Source of the DNA: Verrucomicrobiales bacterium
Lineage (GTDB): Bacteria; Verrucomicrobiota; Verrucomicrobiia; Verrucomicrobiales; DEV007
Direction of reading: 5' to 3'
Assembly (NCBI GenBank): GCA_007123695.1
Contig: SLGN01000592.1
Span: 1-6,673, forward strand
DNA: 6,673 nucleotides
Shown here piece by piece: positions 4,167 to 6,673 of this stretch. Made by a program: the position numbers and the translations under genes. Under the pieces are notes generated by a model, which was not told where the DNA came from, ran no database searches, and worked only from the letters and a program-made list of their open reading frames with translations. Numbering within the stretch: position 1 is the stretch's first letter; each line of letters begins with the position of its first letter.

Positions 4167-5246
4167 TCACAGCTTCGCCAGCGCGTCGTCGAGGGCGTCG
4201 AGCAGGTTCTGGATGCTGGCCTCGGTCTCGTCGCCCATGTTGGAGAGGCGGAAGGTCTTGCCCTTGATCTTGCCGTAGCCTCCGTCGATGGCGAGGGAAT
4301 GCTCGGAGCGCAGGATCTGGCCGAGCCGGGCGACGTCGATGTCCTTGTTGTTGCGGACGCAGGTGAGCGACTTGGAGCGGTAGCCCTCGGGGGCGAAGAA
4401 CTCGAAGCCGTGCCTTGCGACCCAGGCGTGGACTATGGCGTTGAGCCGCTCGTGGCGGGCGTAGCGGTTCTCGAGCCCCTCGGCGAAGATGGCCTCGAGC
4501 TGGTGCCGCAGGCCGTAGATGGTGGAGATGCAGGGCGTGCTGGGGGTCATCGACTTCTCGTGGTTGGCGAGGAACTCGAGGAAGTCGAAGTAGTAGCCGC
4601 GGTCCTTCATCGATGCGGCACGCTCCATGGCCCGCTCGGAGGCGGTGAAAATGGCGAGGCCGGGGGGCAGGGCGAGGGCCTTCTGGCTGCCGGTGAGAAG
4701 GACGTCGACGCCGAGGGCGTCCACCTCGATGGGCACGACCGAGAAGCTCGAGACGGTGTCGGTGACGAGGAGGACGTCGTCGTATTTCCGCACCACGGCG
4801 GCGACTTCGGCGAGGGGGTTCATCACGCCGGTGGAGGTCTCGTTGTGGATGAAGGTGACGAGGTCGAACTCTCCCGTGGCGAGCTTGGCGTCGATGTCGG
4901 CGGGATCGACCGGCACGCCCCACTCATACTGGAGCGCCTCGGCCTCCTTGCCGCAGCGGCGGGCCACATCGACCCATTTGTCGGAGAAGGCCCCGGAGCA
5001 GCAGCAGAGCACCTTCTTGGCGGCGAGGTTGCGGACGGTGCCCTCCATCACGCCCCAGGCCGAGGAGGTGGAGAGAAAAACGGGCCGGGTGGTGCCCATC
5101 ATCTCCTGGAGACGGGGCTGGATCGCGTCGTAGAGGGCGACGAAGTCCTTGCTGCGGTGCCCGATCATGGGGGCGGCCATGGCCGCGTAGGTCTCGGGCG
5201 AGACCTCGACGGGGCCGGGGATGTGGAGGCGGATGTGTTGGCTCAT
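4167..5246 (-). CDS. Class V PLP-dependent aminotransferase (alanine/serine-glyoxylate type)
   Basis: 359 residues, ATG at 5246-5244 to TGA. It begins HIPGPVEVSPETYAAMAAPM, then IGHRSKDF, the usual opening of alanine-glyoxylate / serine-pyruvate aminotransferases. Other family marks are FLSTSSAWGVMEGTVRNL (cofactor phosphate region), CSGAFSDKW, FIHNETSTGVMNP, VTDTVSSFSVVPIEVD with Asp163 for the pyridine nitrogen, and TGSQKALALPPGLA with Lys189 as the PLP Schiff-base lysine. All expected key residues are present and the length is slightly short but normal. The enzyme is soluble and moves the amino group of Ala or Ser to a keto acid such as glyoxylate or pyruvate. The exact donor/acceptor pair cannot be read from sequence, and a role in glycine/serine metabolism is inferred. 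A Cys-Cys-Cys run (81-83) is unusual. It is divergent from the SBBP gene and 92 bases ahead of trpF. Confidence 0.92.
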   Translation of the reverse strand: MSQHIRLHIPGPVEVSPETYAAMAAPMIGHRSKDFVALYDAIQPRLQEMMGTTRPVFLSTSSAWGVMEGTVRNLAAKKVLCCCSGAFSDKWVDVARRCGKEAEALQYEWGVPVDPADIDAKLATGEFDLVTFIHNETSTGVMNPLAEVAAVVRKYDDVLLVTDTVSSFSVVPIEVDALGVDVLLTGSQKALALPPGLAIFTASERAMERAASMKDRGYYFDFLEFLANHEKSMTPSTPCISTIYGLRHQLEAIFAEGLENRYARHERLNAIVHAWVARHGFEFFAPEGYRSKSLTCVRNNKDIDVARLGQILRSEHSLAIDGGYGKIKGKTFRLSNMGDETEASIQNLLDALDDALAKL

Positions 5247-5261
5247 GGAATGTAGGGGCCG

Positions 5262-5290
5262 AATTAAGGGCGGGCTCGGGGTTTTCACAA
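5262..5290 (-). promoter_or_regulatory. Possible sigma70-like promoter for the aminotransferase
   Basis: On the minus strand TTGTGA (5290-5285) and TTAATT (5267-5262) are separated by 17 bases, about 15 bases before the ATG. Both boxes match the consensus only partly (4/6 and about 3/6). They lie in the few AT-rich bases of a GC-rich divergent gap. If correct, the transcript would have a very short leader. Confidence 0.25.
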
Positions 5291-5320
5291 AGCGAAATTC
5301 GTGTCGGCTTCGGTAATTAC

Positions 5321-5339
5321 GGCCCGGGCGCGGCCCGGG
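5321..5339. repeat. GC-only repeat in the divergent intergenic region
   Basis: GGCCCGGG occurs twice (5321-5328 and 5332-5339) around CGC, and the inner CCCGGG copies are also self-complementary. It sits near the middle of the 176-base gap between the two divergent genes and could be an operator. In DNA this GC-rich, chance is possible. Confidence 0.4.
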
Positions 5340-5384
5340 GCGCCGCTGGCTTGATTCCGTGCGGGCGGTTTTCGGGAAATCGTG

Positions 5385-5423
5385 GATGGTTTCTCCCTCC
5401 CCAGATGGTTCCCCCCCTCCCCA
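5385..5423 (+). repeat. Imperfect tandem duplication directly upstream of the SBBP gene start
   Basis: GATGGTTTCTCCCTCCCCA (5385-5403) is followed without a gap by GATGGTTCCCCCCCTCCCCA (5404-5423), whose last A is the first base of the start codon. The leader is therefore C-rich with no Shine-Dalgarno sequence. It looks like a recent 19-20 bp duplication. Confidence 0.75.
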
Positions 5424-6673
5424 TGATGCGTGCACACGGCCCTCTCCTTGTTCTTTCCCTTGTCCTAGCTCTGTCGGCAGGTGCCGTCGCCGAAGAGGCA
5501 CCCGTCTGCGACTGGGCTTTTGCCGGTGGCGGGGAGGGGCACGACAAAACCCGGGGGATCGCCTTCGACTCCGAGGGCAACATCTTCCTCGCTTCCGAGA
5601 GCGTCGGCGACGCCGTCTTCGGAGAATTCGCGCACCGCAGCGCCGGTGGCATGGACATGGTCCTGATCAAGCTCGACCCGGCGGGGAGACCGCTGTGGGT
5701 TTCCAGTCTCGGCGGCAGCCTCACCGACCGGGCCTACGACGTTGCGGTTGACTCTGCCGGCAACGCCTACGTCACCGGGCATTTCGAGAGCGTCGATGCG
5801 GTCGCCGCAGGCGCCTTGATGCCGAACGCGGGTGACTACGATGTCTTCGTCGCGAAGTTCTCGTCGGAGGGACGGCTTCTCTGGGTCCGCACGGCGGGCG
5901 GAATGGGCTACGACTACGGGCACGCCATCGCGATCGATCCCGCAGGCGACGTGGTCGTGGCAGGCGCGTTGCAGGGAAGGGCGGCCTTCGGAGACCTCGT
6001 CGTCGAGGGGGCGGGCGAGCGGCGCGCCCCCTTTTGCGCGAAATACGACCCCGATGGCGCCTTGAAGTGGGTTCGCGGCTCTTCCGGCGGCCTTTCCGGC
6101 AGCGGCCATGGCGTGGCGGTGGACGGCGAGGGCAACATTTACGTCGGCGGCAGCGCGTCGGGAGAAGGCCGCTTGGGCGATCTGGAGATTTCGACGAAAT
6201 CGCCGTCCGCCCTCGTCGCGAAGCTCTCGCCCGAGGGCGGGGCTGTCTGGGCCAGTCTCGTGCCGGGCACGCCCAGCGCGATCTACCACGAGATCGCCTG
6301 CGACGCCACCGGGCGGGTCTGGGGTGCGGGCATGTTCAAGGGCGAAGTCCGAGTCGCCGGCGAAAGCTTTCGCAGCGGCGGCGAGAACGACTACGACGGG
6401 CTCGTCGTGCATCTGTCGGAGGACGGCGCTCCCGCCTGGGCGCGTCATCTTCAGGGGCCGGGGACCGACTACTGCCTCGGTGTGGCGGTGGACGGCGAGG
6501 GCACCGCCTATGTCTGCGGCAGCTTCCGAGACGAGGCCGAACTGGCGGGGCGCAGCCTCGTCTCGCGCGGCGGCGGAGACCTCTTCCTCGCCGCCTTCGG
6601 CGGCGGCGGTTCCCTGCTCTGGACGGTCACGGCGGGAGGAGAGCGCGGCGACAGCGCCTACCCGCTGGCCTAC
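5423..6673 (+). CDS. Exported SBBP-type beta-propeller repeat protein (3' end outside window)
   Basis: 417 codons open from ATG 5423 (Met-Met; 5426 is equally possible) to the right edge with no stop. Residues 1-24 are a signal peptide (MMRAHGPLLVLSLVLALSAG, then AVAE). The rest is built of repeats of about 45-65 residues whose core is G-x-A-x-D-x-x-G-N-x-Y/F-V-x-G: GIAFDSEGNIFLAS (45-58), DVAVDSAGNAYVTG (106-119), AIAIDPAGDVVVAG (168-181), GVAVDGEGNIYVGG (230-243), EIACDATGRVWGAG (290-303), GVAVDGEGTAYVCG (353-366), with a seventh starting at the edge. Between cores each repeat has a K-[LFY]-[DS]-x-[ED]-G-x-x-x-W strand pair. This is the SBBP (seven-bladed beta-propeller) pattern of secreted or surface proteins. 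No catalytic site is visible, and the role (adhesion, scaffolding, binding) is unknown. It is transcribed away from the aminotransferase. Confidence 0.88.
   Translation, partial: MMRAHGPLLVLSLVLALSAGAVAEEAPVCDWAFAGGGEGHDKTRGIAFDSEGNIFLASESVGDAVFGEFAHRSAGGMDMVLIKLDPAGRPLWVSSLGGSLTDRAYDVAVDSAGNAYVTGHFESVDAVAAGALMPNAGDYDVFVAKFSSEGRLLWVRTAGGMGYDYGHAIAIDPAGDVVVAGALQGRAAFGDLVVEGAGERRAPFCAKYDPDGALKWVRGSSGGLSGSGHGVAVDGEGNIYVGGSASGEGRLGDLEISTKSPSALVAKLSPEGGAVWASLVPGTPSAIYHEIACDATGRVWGAGMFKGEVRVAGESFRSGGENDYDGLVVHLSEDGAPAWARHLQGPGTDYCLGVAVDGEGTAYVCGSFRDEAELAGRSLVSRGGGDLFLAAFGGGGSLLWTVTAGGERGDSAYPLAY

Noticed and set aside
4075..4923. Upstream extension of the trpF frame to make a 510-residue protein
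   Set aside because: The extension is Arg/Pro/His-rich shadow sequence across the aminotransferase gene. The ATG at 4074 gives a normal TrpF length and N-terminus.
4089..5255. A 388-codon open frame on the + strand, antisense to the aminotransferase
   Set aside because: Composition is Gly/Glu/Val/Asp-rich with no recognisable motif, as expected for the complement of GC-rich coding DNA. The opposite strand encodes a clear full-length enzyme.
5465..6448. A 327-codon minus-strand frame opposite the SBBP gene
   Set aside because: No family motif. The + strand frame has a signal peptide and regular propeller repeats, so this is a shadow.
1..6673. tRNA, rRNA, CRISPR, integrase/transposase, toxin-antitoxin or defence genes
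   Set aside because: Scanned by eye on both strands. No motif, repeat-spacer pattern or protein signature for any of these was found.

Overview
The window is GC-rich and reads as a piece of chromosome from a bacterium of the Planctomycetota/Verrucomicrobiota (PVC) group, with Verrucomicrobiota the likelier of the two. This is an inference from gene content: a secreted DUF1080 protein joined through a Lys/Gly/Pro/Ala linker to the start of a PVC-type heme-binding dehydrogenase, an SBBP beta-propeller protein, an AlkC glycosylase with an extra C-terminal domain, a short palindrome typical of interspersed repeats, and no Shine-Dalgarno sequences. No rRNA, tRNA, CRISPR array or transposase was found.

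Layout: five genes run leftward on the minus strand and one runs rightward. From right to left on the minus strand they are a class V (alanine-glyoxylate type) aminotransferase (5246-4167), trpF (4074-3391), an AlkC-type DNA glycosylase (3358-2261), a short alpha/beta hydrolase (2132-1782), and a DUF1080-containing frame (1495 to beyond the left edge). Divergent from the aminotransferase, an exported SBBP-repeat protein starts at 5423 and runs off the right edge. trpF and alkC are only 32 bases apart and are probably co-transcribed. The aminotransferase-trpF gap (92 bases) carries a REP-like hairpin, and the two gaps around the short hydrolase are rich in inverted repeats. The genes do not form one obvious pathway: trpF is tryptophan synthesis, alkC is alkylation repair, the aminotransferase is amino-acid/glyoxylate metabolism, and the other three products look exported.

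The most striking point is at the left. One uninterrupted 498-codon frame begins as a signal peptide, DUF1080 domain, linker and the first ~37 residues of a PVC-type dehydrogenase. At a Val-Asp-Asp motif (about base 480) it becomes the C-terminal half of an acyl-CoA (propionyl-CoA) carboxylase beta subunit. This is either a real deletion/rearrangement fusion or a chimeric read or assembly. The neighbouring hydrolase also looks collapsed: its oxyanion-hole HGGGW motif is followed almost at once by what resembles the extreme C-terminus of the family, with the catalytic Ser/Asp/His region missing. Between these two abnormal genes lies a perfect 36-bp palindrome. Together they make 1-2132 the part of the window whose physical structure should be verified first. 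The right two thirds look like ordinary, intact genes.
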